In this document: piece by piece, positions 31,197 through 41,448 of the stretch | How positions within the stretch are numbered: the stretch's first letter is position 1 | How the letters are laid out: every line of letters starts with the position of its first letter | NCBI RefSeq assembly: GCF_010093535.1 | Contig: NW_022985187.1 | Coordinates: forward strand, 664,051-728,050 | Origin: Lindgomyces ingoldianus | Lineage: Eukaryota; Ascomycota; Dothideomycetes; Pleosporales; Lindgomycetaceae | Reading direction: 5' to 3' | Length of the DNA: 64,000 bases | Translations under genes and position numbers: made by a program | The notes under the pieces: generated by a model | Told to the model about the DNA's origin: nothing | Database searches by the model: none | Seen by the model: only the letters and a program-made list of their open reading frames with translations

Positions 31197-31935
31197 TATG
31201 ACTCTCGCTGGTGGTAGATAGTGCTACAGAGCGTGGTGTTGAGCTCCTCCCTGGGCGGCGCAGTGGGGTAGCTGCAAGTTGTGTAGTGGCTTAAATCCGC
31301 CACCTGACTGAGAACATGCAACAGGAATCGGATCACCTCACCATTGATCTGAAATCAACATCTCAATTCCTATTTACTCTAGTATGGAAACATTCAACAG
31401 GAATTTAACAGCGCATCGAATAAGTGCTGAGAAGCCTCGAAAGGAATTCTCAGATAATCAGGCATCAGCATACGCCCTCGCCCGATAAGGCACAACCACC
31501 GCGCCTCGCCGCACACGTGATGCCGCATCTCCGCGAGACCCTGGAACCTCCGTCTCGTCCAAAGTCTGTAAGACCGCTGACGTGCAGCGGCGCCTCCTTC
31601 ACCACCTTGCAGAAGAGTTCCGTAGATGCGAAGTCCGGCGCCTAGAGACTATTCTCTCTTTCATGATCGCTCCTCTAATATCGCCTTAGCTCATCGAGAC
31701 CGCGTGAACATAGCTTACGTGGCCGGGGTTGCCTCTTCTTCTACGATTCCACAACCTTCTGCGCCGCTTCACGTCTCTGCATAGGTGTTCGAGTGATCTT
31801 TTAATCATAGCGATCTGCCGGTCCTTCACGCCATACATTTAGCGAGCAGGGTTCAACATCAACGTTATCAAGTACGCACACGTAGGAGTAACGGACCCGT
31901 AACACTAGGAAGTATCATCACCCATAGCAGGCACC
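31197..31935. promoter_or_regulatory. Shared upstream region of DUF1776 and WSS1 genes
   Basis: 739 bp between divergent start codons. No ORF looks real. It must contain both promoters; no specific site is recognised. Confidence 0.5.
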
Positions 31936-33358
31936 ATGAGGGAGATTGATGCGCATTTCGATGCGTATGAGCATCTGAAGCACCTCCCGAGGGAGCAAGA
32001 AGCTCTGATTATGCTCCGCAAGGCTGCATCTCTCGTCAAACCTATGATGAGAAAACGAGGCTGGAAAGTTGGCACTCTTGCAGAGTTTCTTCCAGACGAA
32101 CCTCAACTCCTAGGTAAGGCTGATCTGCAAGCGTTTGACAGGCGGTACTAAGATATCTGTAGGCCTGAACATCAACCGAACAGAGAGAATCCTTATTCGG
32201 TTACGCTACCATCACGATTCACGACAATTTCTACCTATGGAGCAAGTTACTGATACCCTACTACACGAACTCTCACATATAGTATGGGGGCCCCACGACC
32301 ATAATTTCAACAACCTCTGGAACGAACTCCGTGAAGAACACCAGTCCCTCGTCTCTAAAGGATATACCGGCGAAGGCTTCCTCTCACCAGGCCATAAGCT
32401 TGGTGGCAAGCGTATACCTCTCGATGAAATGCGAAGACAAGCTCGACTCGCTGCCGAAAAGCGGAAAGCCACCACAAATGCGAGCTCGGCTGGGCGTCGG
32501 TTAGGCGGAACGTCAGTCACCCGAGGAGTTGATATGCGAAAGATTATCGCAGATGCGGCAACGAGGAGGAACAGCATCACGAAGGGATGTGCGAGTGGAA
32601 GTGACCAAGCTGGGAAATTGGTGAACCAGGCTGAGAGGGGAGGTTTCCGGACCAAGGCTGGGGAGGACGATGCCAACGATGCTGCCATTGCACGAGCGCT
32701 GCAGGAGCTCATGGAAGAGGAGGAAATTCAAAAATTAGAACAGCTGTGCGCTCCAAACGGAGGAGGGGGCTTAGCATGGGATCGTGAGAATGGTCTCCAG
32801 TTCGACAGCAATCCTCCATCACGAACCTCATCGCCTGGCCTCCTTCCCCCGTCAAAACCCACGCCCTCCTCCCCAAGAGACCCGCCACTCAATTCTCAAG
32901 GACGACCACTGTCCCGCTTGGTCATGGGTAACTCTTCGAAGCCGAAACCCAAGGCCCCCATCCCGCCCGAATCACACCCAATATCCGAAGAAGCAAACTA
33001 CCGTGACAAAATTCTACCGGATCCACCAGAAGAATCCCCCGCTCCAGTATCCACCGATCCCACAAAATGGGCTTGCCCACAATGCACACTCTTTAACTCG
33101 CTCGAATTCCTCTCATGTGAAGCATGCGGCTTAGAGCAACCTCCCCAGCCCATTCCACGAAATAAGCGTTACGGACCAGCAAATCTACCGCCTACCTTGC
33201 CTGCACCACCACCTGCGTCCGCGCTAAGAGGCCCAGCTGCAACTCCTTTTGAGCCTGCAAAAGGGAGAATAGGCTGGAATTGTTTGAATTGTGGAACATT
33301 CATGGAGAATCAGTGGTGGACGTGCTCGCTGTGTGGGACTATGAAGGCGGAGTCATAA
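31936..33358 (+). CDS. WSS1: DNA-protein-crosslink metalloprotease Wss1 (WLM domain)
   Basis: Exons 31936..32113 and 32163..33358 (intron 49 bp, GTAAGG/TGTAG) give 457 residues. The WLM domain occupies the first half and contains the zinc-protease motif HELSHIVWGPHD (H94, E95, H98, with a third His at about 104). Nearby are GWKVGTLAEFLPDEPQLL and GLNINRTERILIRLR, which are typical of Wss1. The C-terminal half is Pro/Ser-rich. It holds two short zinc fingers of RanBP2/NZF type near residues 361-384 (KWACPQCTLFNSLEFLSCEA) and 428-453 (GWNCLNCGTFMENQWWTCSL), as used for binding ubiquitin or SUMO. Wss1 degrades proteins crosslinked to DNA, together with Cdc48. All catalytic residues look intact. 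The gene is divergent from DUF1776. Confidence 0.92.
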
Positions 33359-33580
33359 GGCAAGGAAGAGAGTACTTTCATGATGTTATGACTTGGAGAG
33401 GGGCTTACTAGAGGGTGCGAGCACGACCCATAGATAGCGAAGGCATTGGCGCTTCACACATACCTGCATTTCATAATCCGCTCGGTAAGATAGATACCTT
33501 ATTAGAGAAATGGCTTGGCATGTAGGTTAATGAATTTGCTATAGTGCTTCACACGATACTGAGGCCACTACAAAAATGAC

Positions 33581-36500
33581 TTAATAGTTCATCATACTCC
33601 CAACCATTCTCCTCTGATACTTATCCACCACCTCTTGGCACCTGATCACCACCCCGGCTGCCAACACTCTCACTTTCTCATCCTCCTCACTCCCCGCTCC
33701 CAGTCCTTCGAATACTTGCCTCACCCACTCCTGCGTCTCCACCAATTCCTTTGCCTGCTCTGTTGCTAATCTCTCTTTATTCTCATTTGTCTCTAGCAGC
33801 ATCAAGAACGCAAACAGCAGGGCCCCCAACACAGTCTTATCCCCCAAAGCAAATCCTCTTACAGAAAGCAGCAACTCCCAAAACTCGCGCGTCATCTGCG
33901 GAAGCGCAAGCGTATTTGGACCAGCCGTATTCATTAGAATCGCCAGGGTATGCAGATACGGAGGGAGTAGGTGAGGAGACGTGTAGAGATCACTTCTATG
34001 AGCTTGTGAGGAATGCGTGTTCATCCACCAACGCCCTGTAAGCGGGAAAAAGAAATTATCGGCCACAATTTGCGCCAGTGCATTGGGTATCGGTTTCTTC
34101 CGCCGCTTCTCCACTTCCATGCGTGAAGAGAAGGTTCGAACCTTGAGGATGTTGGGGCCGGTGAGATGGTCTGCGGCGCTAGCGGCTATTGGAGATAGGA
34201 TCTGCTTTGCGAGCCCTTCTGTAATTTGGGCTACAGGGTCTGAATCGAGGGCGTATATATTGTGGAGGTGTGGCGGGAGTGTTTTGCTGGGGAAGGATGG
34301 AGTTGCGGGGACAAGGTCTTCAGTGGAAGAGTCTTTGCGACCAGCTAGTTCGCGGGCACTCAGACCGAGGGTTGTGAGTATGGCGATGCGTTGAGAGAGA
34401 GAGTAGTCACCGGAGAAGAAAGAACGAGCGAACCATTGTGCCATGGGCCCTGGTTTGGCGAGGAGAATGGCGATAAGAGCCCGTTGGCGCTCTTCGTTAA
34501 ATTCAGGAAAATCAAAGGTATCGTTCAATCCAGTCATAACAGAGGCAAGTTCTTCAACGTGGTCGGTGACCTCACTGCCGAAGTTCGTTTTGCGCCGGAT
34601 TAGGGACGCTGCTGTGGAAAGCGCAAGCTGATGGCGGTCGTAGTTCTCTTGATCACGAAGACCAGCCATTAGATCGCGAATGTAGGCCGGAGCCGTGAGT
34701 TTTTTCCGGTCCAGCATTTCTGGGTCGTCTCCGTCATCTTCAGGATCTGAATCAGGCTTCGCATAGGGTATGAGATCGTCGTCTTCGTCTTCTGGGTCGG
34801 AGAGGATTTCAACTATACGTGGACCATTAATCTCTGTGATGGTGGGCTTATCAGATGCTTTGACGGTGCCTTCGGTACTCGAAAGATATTTCCTCTGGTC
34901 AGGGCTCTTTTCTCTAGGTGCTGACATCAATTCTCGAGCTTTGAGATCTTTGATCGAGCCAATGCGGTCATCGACTTGAGTGAGCCGCTGGTACCATTTA
35001 GCTTCAACAGCCTCGTTGCCTTCTAAATCAAACTTGAGTTGCAACTCCGGCTTGTCAACGATTCGGGAGATAGCGGTACCAACTGCCATTCCTAAATAGC
35101 GAGCTCGGGGCGAAGATGCTCCGATCCGGTTTGACATTCCTGCTACGTGGTAACTTGATTTTGCCGTCATTGTTAGAAACATTGGTACAGATCGTTGGAC
35201 ATAGCCGCACGAGATAGCAAGGGTTTGAGCAAGGGCTACTTAGTTAGTCAAGACTAAGGGGAATATGAGAGTACTAACCTTCCTGCTGCAATACGGGAGT
35301 ATGCTTAATATAGAAAGTATCTCCAAATAGTTTGAGACTCTTCTCCAAAGCATTTTGAAGTTTTTCTAATCGTTTTCAGCTCAGATAAGTAGAGAAACCG
35401 GGGGCGTATTTACCTTCATTCTGGGCTAATGCGGCAATCACGCTTCTACGGGCGGCAAGGGAATCATCTAGAACAGGTAGTGCAGAGCTGGTGAGCAGTA
35501 AAACGGTGTGGTCTTCCAGGGCCTCGTTGCCCTTGATGAGCTCGTGTACAATGGCAGCCGCAGCAGAGATGGCTGGTGAAGGTTTCAGGGGACTATCTTC
35601 TCGACTATCGATGATAGATGCCAAGTAATGTTTGGCTAGGAAGGAAATCGCGGAGTTGAGGTACTGGCGTTGCTCGTGAGCTCTCATCTTTGGCAAGAAT
35701 TCTTTCAATATCATGCTTGACTCCGAGTTCACCATGGATAGCACTATGGAGGCAATAACACGATCTAGGTGGTCAGCACTCAATAAATTACGGACCATTT
35801 AGGAGACAAACCAGTGTACCCCAATGTCAGAGCTTTTCCACAAATGTCCACAACTGCAGACACTGATTCATCAAGAGCAATGTTGTCTCTCATAAGAGTA
35901 ACCATGGTACGACCCAGCCATGAGGCATACTCTTTACCGTTTGCTAGCCACGATTCTTTTCGTGATATTCCCCTCTCTTTCAAAATATCTTCTGCTTGTG
36001 CTGCAGTTGACAGCAGTCTTCCTGAAGTAGTCTGTGCAACATACTCCCTCCACATCAACCTCTTCTGGATTGGATTTTGTGCATGGGCTTGGATGTCATC
36101 CCATATCTGACTCGAGGTTCGGTCTCCGTTTAAAATCTCTCCAAGAGCATCAAGTAAATCTTCTATGTGTACAGACGCATCTCGCGTCTGATCAACGGGT
36201 TTCCTCTTCCGACAATCATCAATCAAATGGCGAAATCGATTTAAGATTGCACCAAGACCGCTAGGATTCTGCAAGCACTTGACTAGCTGCTTCAAATTCC
36301 TGTTGTTGTCCTTGAAAATACGCCAATAGTCTGGAATGGTAGTCGTGACCAAGGTGTCGACAATCTGTGCTTGAAGAGGACCAGGGGTGATTAAACTAAA
36401 TCCAGCTCTTTTAGATGATTCAACCGCAAAGTATCTAAGGATTTGGCCCACAGCGTCTAGGCTTGGTTGATCCTTCAGAAGTTTATAAGCTTCTTCTGGT

Positions 36501-36622
36501 GACTCTAAAGTTGGAACTTCGATGGCTGTACTACAGCTGTGAGGCGACCGGCTATTCCAAGATTCGGGCTCCTTAGGTCGTTTTACCGTGGTAGTGGAGA
36601 TGGGAGTGAGGAAATCGCCCAT
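33581..36622 (-). CDS. TEL2: Telomere length regulation protein Tel2/TELO2 (TTT complex)
   Basis: Exons complement(35812..36622), (35414..35764), (35279..35365), (33581..35235) give 967 residues; introns of 47, 48 and 42 bp all keep frame. The start MGDFLTPISTTTVKRPKEPE is the first ATG. The C-terminal conserved domain is clear near residues 615-730 (LTAPAYIRDLMAGLRDQENY, FDFPEFNEERQRALIAILLA, FFSGDYSLSQRIAILTTLGL). This matches the telomere-length-regulation/TELO2 domain. An acidic linker (DPEDEDDDLIPYAKPDSDPE) precedes it and may be the phosphorylated region that recruits the R2TP co-chaperone in other species. Tel2 with Tti1 and Tti2 stabilises PIKK kinases such as TOR and ATM/ATR. Exon 3 is small (87 nt). 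Head-to-head with UBA3. Confidence 0.9.
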
Positions 36623-36839
36623 GGTGCCGATTCCATATTCAGAGTCTGCCAGTTCCAAAGCTCCTAATCTGAGTGAGAGTGGGCAGAAATACTGAATAAT
36701 GGCAAGTGAATGGTTTCGCAAAGCTGATGCCTTATCGATAGGCTAGCGTCTTGGCGTCGTGTTGTGGGTCTCTGTAGCTGCCTACTCGGGTTGTCACACT
36801 TAAGTTCTGCAACAGGACTCCTTCCACAACCATTCAAAC
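36623..36839. promoter_or_regulatory. Bidirectional promoter, TEL2/UBA3
   Basis: Only 217 bp separate the divergent start codons of two housekeeping genes. Both 5' leaders and core promoters must fit here. No TATA box is evident. Confidence 0.6.
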
Positions 36840-38370
36840 ATGGACGAGGCCCCAGCAGCGAGTCTTCCAAATGGCTCGGATGGCCAACGGACGCGATGGT
36901 AAATTCGGACCTCTCTTAGGCGTTTGGAAGACTAACTGTGCGCCGAAGGAAGTACCTGGACAACATCCTCAACCGACTTGGTCCTTTCACAGACCCAGAT
37001 TGGGAGCATGGGGAGGCGGCTATCGAGGGTTTATCGAGAGCGAAGATACTGTATGTTTGCTTCTAATTAGGGAAATATTGTCCATGCCTAGCTAACAGAC
37101 CCTAGTGTCATGTGAGCCTCGACAGTGACACCTGAAATCTAATCGAACTAACTTAGTGCAGCGGTGCAGGTGGATTAGGATGTGAGATTCTTAAAAGCCT
37201 TGCGCTCTCTGGTTTTCAAGATATTCACGTAATTGACATGGACACCATCGACGTATCGAACTTGAACCGGCAGTTCCTATTCCGCCAAGCTGATGTAGGA
37301 AAGTACAAGGCCGAGGTTGCCGCCAATTTCGTCGAGAAACGAGTTAAAGGCGCCAAAATTACGCCTTATTGCGGAAAGATCCAAGATAAGGATGAAGAGT
37401 ACTACATGCAGTTTGCCATAATCGTGTGCGGTCTTGACAGCATCGAAGCTCGGCGTTGGATTAATGCTACTCTTGTTGGTATGGTCGACGAACAGAACCC
37501 GGATTCAATGAAACCATTGATCGATGGGGGGACAGAGGGATTTAAGGGTCAAGCGAGGGTTATCTTTCCAACTATGACCAGCTGCATTGAGTGTCAGCTA
37601 GACATGCACGCCCCCCGTGCTGCGGTTCCTCTGTGTACGCTTGCAACTATCCCCCGACAGCCACAACATTGCATCGAATGGGCTCACATCATCGCTTGGG
37701 AAGAGGAACGTAAGGACATTACCTTGGACAACGATGACCCAGAGCACATTACCTGGCTCTATCAGAAAGCACTCAAGCGCGCTCAGGAATTCAATATTCC
37801 AGGCGTCACTTACTCAATGACTCAAGGTGTCGTCAAAAATATTATTCCAGCCATCGCATCTACCAATGCCATCGTTGCTGCCAGCTGCTGCAATGAGGCT
37901 TTCAAGCTCGCCACGAACACCAACCCATTCCTAGGTTTCCCAGAAACAGACAACTATATGATGTATACGGGCGATGAGAGCATATATACATATACATTTC
38001 AGCACATGAAGAAGTCGGACTGCCCGGTTTGCGGCGACGATAGCATTGCACGGCCACTGCAGATTGATTCGAACTTCACCTTGCAGGAGTTCTTAGACAG
38101 CCTAGCAGAGCGGCCAGAATCGTTCGTTAAACCCCGGTGCCCTTGCTATTGCATGAACCTGCTGATGTTCTTTCTAGTCAACTCAAGAAACCAACAATTC
38201 GGACTGAGGAGAAGTCCTTGTACTATCAGTTTCCCCCGGATCTACGGCAACAGACGCAACCGAATCTCTCCAAGAAGATCTACGAGCTTGTTGAAAATGG
38301 CGAGGAAGTAGCTATCACAGATCCGGCATTCCCTCTTCAGTTCAAGTACAAGCTCATATTCAAGGACTAG
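36840..38370 (+). CDS. UBA3: NEDD8-activating enzyme E1 catalytic subunit Uba3
   Basis: Exons 36840..36898, 36949..37050, 37106..37111, 37162..38121, 38178..38370 give 439 residues. The third exon is 6 nt long and is needed to make ILVIGAGGLGCEILKSL, the ATP-binding loop. Other hallmarks are DMDTIDVSNLNRQFLFR, the catalytic cysteine in AVPLCTLATIPRQPQHC (C214), zinc-binding pairs CIEC and CPVC, and the C-terminal ubiquitin-fold domain that docks the E2 (RTEEKSLYYQFPPDLRQQ). The last intron (38122..38177, GTTCGT/CTAG) shifts the frame to reach this domain. Intron 1 uses a GAAG acceptor. Uba3 with Ula1/NAE1 activates NEDD8/Rub1 for cullin modification. Start MDEAPAASLPNGSDGQ is the first ATG; gene is divergent from TEL2. 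Confidence 0.92.
37106..37111 (+). other. UBA3: 6-nt microexon of UBA3
   Basis: The six bases TGTCAT sit between an intron ending CCCTAG (37051..37105) and one starting GTGAGC (37112..37161). Joined to flanking exons they complete codons for Leu-Val-Ile in ILVIGAGG. Skipping would keep frame but delete two residues of the beta strand before the glycine loop. Confidence 0.75.
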
Positions 38371-38647
38371 GTGACGTCGGTCTGCGTGTATGAGATGGTG
38401 GTAAGTGGAAAGAAGACCAGCATTCTCTCGGCGTCACTGTGCTTGGGTCATATGAAGGCATTTTGAAGGATAGTGCAGAGCGCAATCATTGGAAAGGCAG
38501 GTCATAGGTGGCACTCACGTCTAAGCGACCAGAATACAATCCATGACCCATTACCCGGTTTGCGAATGGGGTGACATGGACGTTCTTGTTACAGATTGAA
38601 CGTGCGCATATGCTACAAGTCTAGTGCTGTTCATAATGCTAGTAATC

Positions 38648-39535
38648 TCATACCCCGTGCATATTTTGTATACCTATAGTGTATTCCAGTCTTCCGGGTT
38701 TCTTCTTCTTCGGTGCCTCTCCCTTGAATAGCTCCTTCGAGGATTGTACGAGCTCTGTCACCGCAGTACTGCCCTTTGTGTATATGGGATGATAGGGCAC
38801 CCTGTCCCACTCTTGCCTCTGCAACCTCAGTAAATGCTGCACCATCCCATTCGATAGTGTGTCCTCAAGTTTGTCATCCTGCTCTTCAACCCGCCCGGAT
38901 GAGGATCCATCCTGATTTCTTTGCCGCATTTTTGGGCCCGACTCATTCCCACGGCCTACGGTTCGACCCTCACTTGATCTGGAGCCTTGCCGGGCGCGAA
39001 GATTAGGCCCAGGAGGGTTCGTACCGACCGCATTGCGGGTGATGCGGAGGGTTGAAGGTGCGCGAACCATTGTACCAGGCGGTGGACCAGAACCAAACTC
39101 TTTGCGGACCAGCGGCGGTGAGCCTGCAACGTATTGTTTTCGAATTAGGGGTCTGCTAGAGGATGAAGAGTCTTCTGCGCCCTCCGTAGATGGGTTGGAA
39201 GCATCGTCAACGGGCTGTCCGCTGGGGAAAATGCCTGCTGCGAGACCTCCTCGGCGTGAAAGGTCGGTGACTTGTCGAAAGGCATTAGCCGACCGTGTTC
39301 GGCGAGTCTCGCGGGGCGCTGAGGCATCTGGGCAGGAATCATTAGACAGTGTTCATTTTCGAGGTGATTTAATGTCCCTACTAGGTGAAGCTGGGGAGTC
39401 GCTTGAACAGCCTCCTTCAAGCCCTCGCGCGGAGGCATGAAAGTGGTGGGCAGTGCAATTTGCTATGGCTGTTACACCTCGTGTCAATGGACGCCGTATC
39501 GCGCCTATTGAGGGGCACATGTGTCGTTGATACAT
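38648..39535 (-). CDS. Probable mitochondrial protein of unknown function
   Basis: Exons complement(39382..39535) and complement(38648..39327), intron 54 bp with donor GTAGGG, branch-like TCTAATG and acceptor CCCAG; 277 residues. The N-terminus (MYQRHMCPSIGAIRRPLTRG, then AIANCTAHHFHASARG) is Arg/Ser-rich with few acidic residues, like a mitochondrial presequence with a possible cut near HASAR. The middle is Gly/Ser/Arg-rich (RQVTDLSRRGGLAAGIFPSG, RPLIRKQYVAGSPPLVRKEF). A charged helix follows (MVQHLLRLQRQEWDRVPYHP), and the end is Lys-rich (GEAPKKKKPGRLEYTIGIQN). It could be a mitochondrial ribosomal or assembly factor, but I do not recognise the family. The stop follows immediately after a GTATGA that could itself be a donor, so a further 3' exon is possible. 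Confidence 0.55.
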
Positions 39536-39883
39536 AGTTGTCGCTCAAGTTGAAGCTCCCTCGCCAAACTTTCGATCTGATCTCTCGAGGCTTGGCGCGA
39601 CTTGGGTCTTGTTTTAACCGTGCGCGTCCACGTGAACAATCATTCACCGTCATCCTCTCACTCCAACTGTGATTTGCTTATCGTCTGATATTTTGTTTTC
39701 TTTAAGATCTAGCTCCTCTTAAACTTTCTCATCGGCGCCGTGTTGTCCCATCGCGTCTGTAAATAAACACCACAACACCCACTCCATATTCATCCACATT
39801 CGTCGCATACTCACTACTACCTACATTCCACCGTCAATTTCTCAATATTATTCTAAGGTGTCAGCCAACGTTCCACGCTCAGT
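39536..39883. promoter_or_regulatory. Bidirectional promoter, mitochondrial-type gene/CDC26
   Basis: 348 bp between divergent start codons, pyrimidine-rich towards CDC26. No specific site recognised. Confidence 0.5.
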
Positions 39884-40111
39884 ATGCTGCGTCGCGCCCC
39901 GACCACTATCACCCTCACGGCTGCGGATGTCGAGCAGTTCGAGGCCAACCGTCAGCGCAAACTGTGGGAGAAGCAACAGGCTCAGCAGCAGGTCTCGTCC
40001 CCATCGGCCACCAGCTCTCAAAATGTCAAAGAAAAGAAGTCAAAGAATGGCGTAAACCTGTCTGCGAATGGCAAGAGCAAGAAGGACCGGATCATGGGGA
40101 CGGGTAACTAG
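39884..40111 (+). CDS. CDC26: Anaphase-promoting complex subunit Cdc26
   Basis: 75-residue intronless ORF. The N-terminus MLRRAPTTITLTAADVEQFE is the defining Cdc26/Apc12 segment. In known structures this end threads into the TPR superhelix of Cdc16/APC6, with the N-terminal Met buried, and stabilises it. The remainder is Gln/Ser/Lys-rich (KLWEKQQAQQQVSS, KEKKSKNGVNLSAN) and ends GKSKKDRIMGTGN, as in other fungal homologues. Length is normal for the family. A second ORF begins 8 nt after the stop. Assignment rests mainly on the N-terminal motif, which is short but distinctive. Confidence 0.8.
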   Translation: MLRRAPTTITLTAADVEQFEANRQRKLWEKQQAQQQVSSPSATSSQNVKEKKSKNGVNLSANGKSKKDRIMGTGN

Positions 40112-40119
40112 CTCTCTCC

Positions 40120-40449
40120 ATGGTTCTTCAAGAGAATTGGTTTACTGCAGTAAGATCTCGTCGTATCTCTGACGAATTATCGATTACTTCGGCCACATAT
40201 TTCGTTTCAACTATCTCGATAGAGTCTGGTGCTACGGGTCAATTCTCTATCGTCTCTTCGATCAAAGCTTGCGTTCCGGATCAATCAAACCAGTCTGATG
40301 GCTCAGATGATTTCTCCCTTGTCTCTCCCACCAATTCTTCCCTTACGGATGACTTGGTCAAATCTGACGGCTCGGGTGAGTTCTCTAATGTGTCCTTCAA
40401 GCCTGGTATTATGGACGAGAATGAATGGGCCAATGTTTCGGATACTTAA
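40120..40449 (+). CDS. Candidate small protein with four LIR-like motifs
   Basis: 109-codon ORF from ATG 40120, starting 8 nt after the CDC26 stop. It is rich in Ser, Asp and Gly. It contains a degenerate repeat: SGATGQFSIVS, SDGSDDFSLVS, SDGSGEFSNVS, followed by DENEWANVS. Each holds an aromatic-x-x-aliphatic core (FSIV, FSLV, FSNV, WANV), three of them with an acidic residue directly before the aromatic. This is the form of Atg8-interacting (LIR/AIM) motifs. The repeated, in-frame conservation argues that this frame is or was coding. It may be a separate gene, a second cistron of the CDC26 transcript, or an exon of a gene whose other parts I cannot see. No homologue is recognised; the function is speculation. 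Confidence 0.4.
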   Translation: MVLQENWFTAVRSRRISDELSITSATYFVSTISIESGATGQFSIVSSIKACVPDQSNQSDGSDDFSLVSPTNSSLTDDLVKSDGSGEFSNVSFKPGIMDENEWANVSDT

Positions 40450-40989
40450 GATGACGCTTCACCCTCTGCCCCGAATCTCAACTAGGCACTTGGGCTGTTT
40501 GGATTTCTCTTTGGAGTCTAGTAAGCTCTTGCGGTCTCACAGTCTTGCTTTGTCCATCCAGGCTAACCTTGGCTCAGGTAGAAGCTAGGGTTTGGCTAGG
40601 ATGCATCGGTTGTGTAGCGGTTTATTCTGGATCCCACCCACACTCAGAGTCATAGGCTCTTTGTCACGATAATCTTACACGTTTAACATTTACTGTTGCA
40701 TGGGAGGTGTAGGTTTCTATTGCGCCTAATATTCCTCAATTTTTCTGACTGCAACCTGGGTTCTGCAATTCTTGGTACACACAAATGGGAACGACTTTAG
40801 ATACCACACAGCTCAAGTCCTTTCGAACTGGCGTTGCCCATCTCCCCCATGGCACTCAACGTATCCCCCAATCTTCCCAATCCCCCAGTGTCTCAGAAAT
40901 GTGCGAATGCCTTTAATTAGACATGATCCACGACTGAGTCCGCTATCTACCTCGCTCTCATATTCTATTCTTGGTGCGACACAGCACCG
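40450..40989. other. Intergenic, start of degenerate island
   Basis: No gene recognised between the LIR-like ORF and the GH16 remnant. Confidence 0.5.
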
Positions 40990-41448
40990 CTCGTGATATT
41001 CTGTCTCATATCGTGGGCAGTGGTCTTACTACTGCTAAATGCTTTCCCCCCGTGGTACCAGCTCACCCAGCACTGCACTCCCGAGAATTTCTTCGATGCG
41101 TTCAATTTCTTCATATTTCGGTTCCTACCCTCCCCACCAAGACTATGTCATGCTAAGGAGCTCCACGGGACCCAGACCCTCCTGTAGGTTTCGTGAAATA
41201 CGTCCTCTACTCCATGGCAGCTTCAACAGGGTTGGTTAATAACACCTCTGATGATGCTTATCTCGACGTCTACCATACGAACATCTACCTGGCCATCGGT
41301 TAACGCGGCCGGAGTGTTAGGCTCGGAATTAAAAACGACATTCGCTGAAGGATTGGTTGTCTTAGACCTCACACACACATACCAGCTGGTTGCGGGGCAT
41401 GGCCAACATTCTGGACCACTGGGCTTCGAGATTAGCGTGTTGAATGGG

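Noticed and set aside
37238..38311. UBA3 read as one 357-codon ORF
   Set aside because: Its end (RCPCYCMNLLMFF and on) is intron readthrough; the true C-terminal ubiquitin-fold domain is in another frame after the 56-bp intron.
40229..40588. Overlapping 119-codon ORF in the second frame behind CDC26
   Set aside because: Leu/Ser-rich shadow of the repeat-bearing frame at 40120-40449.
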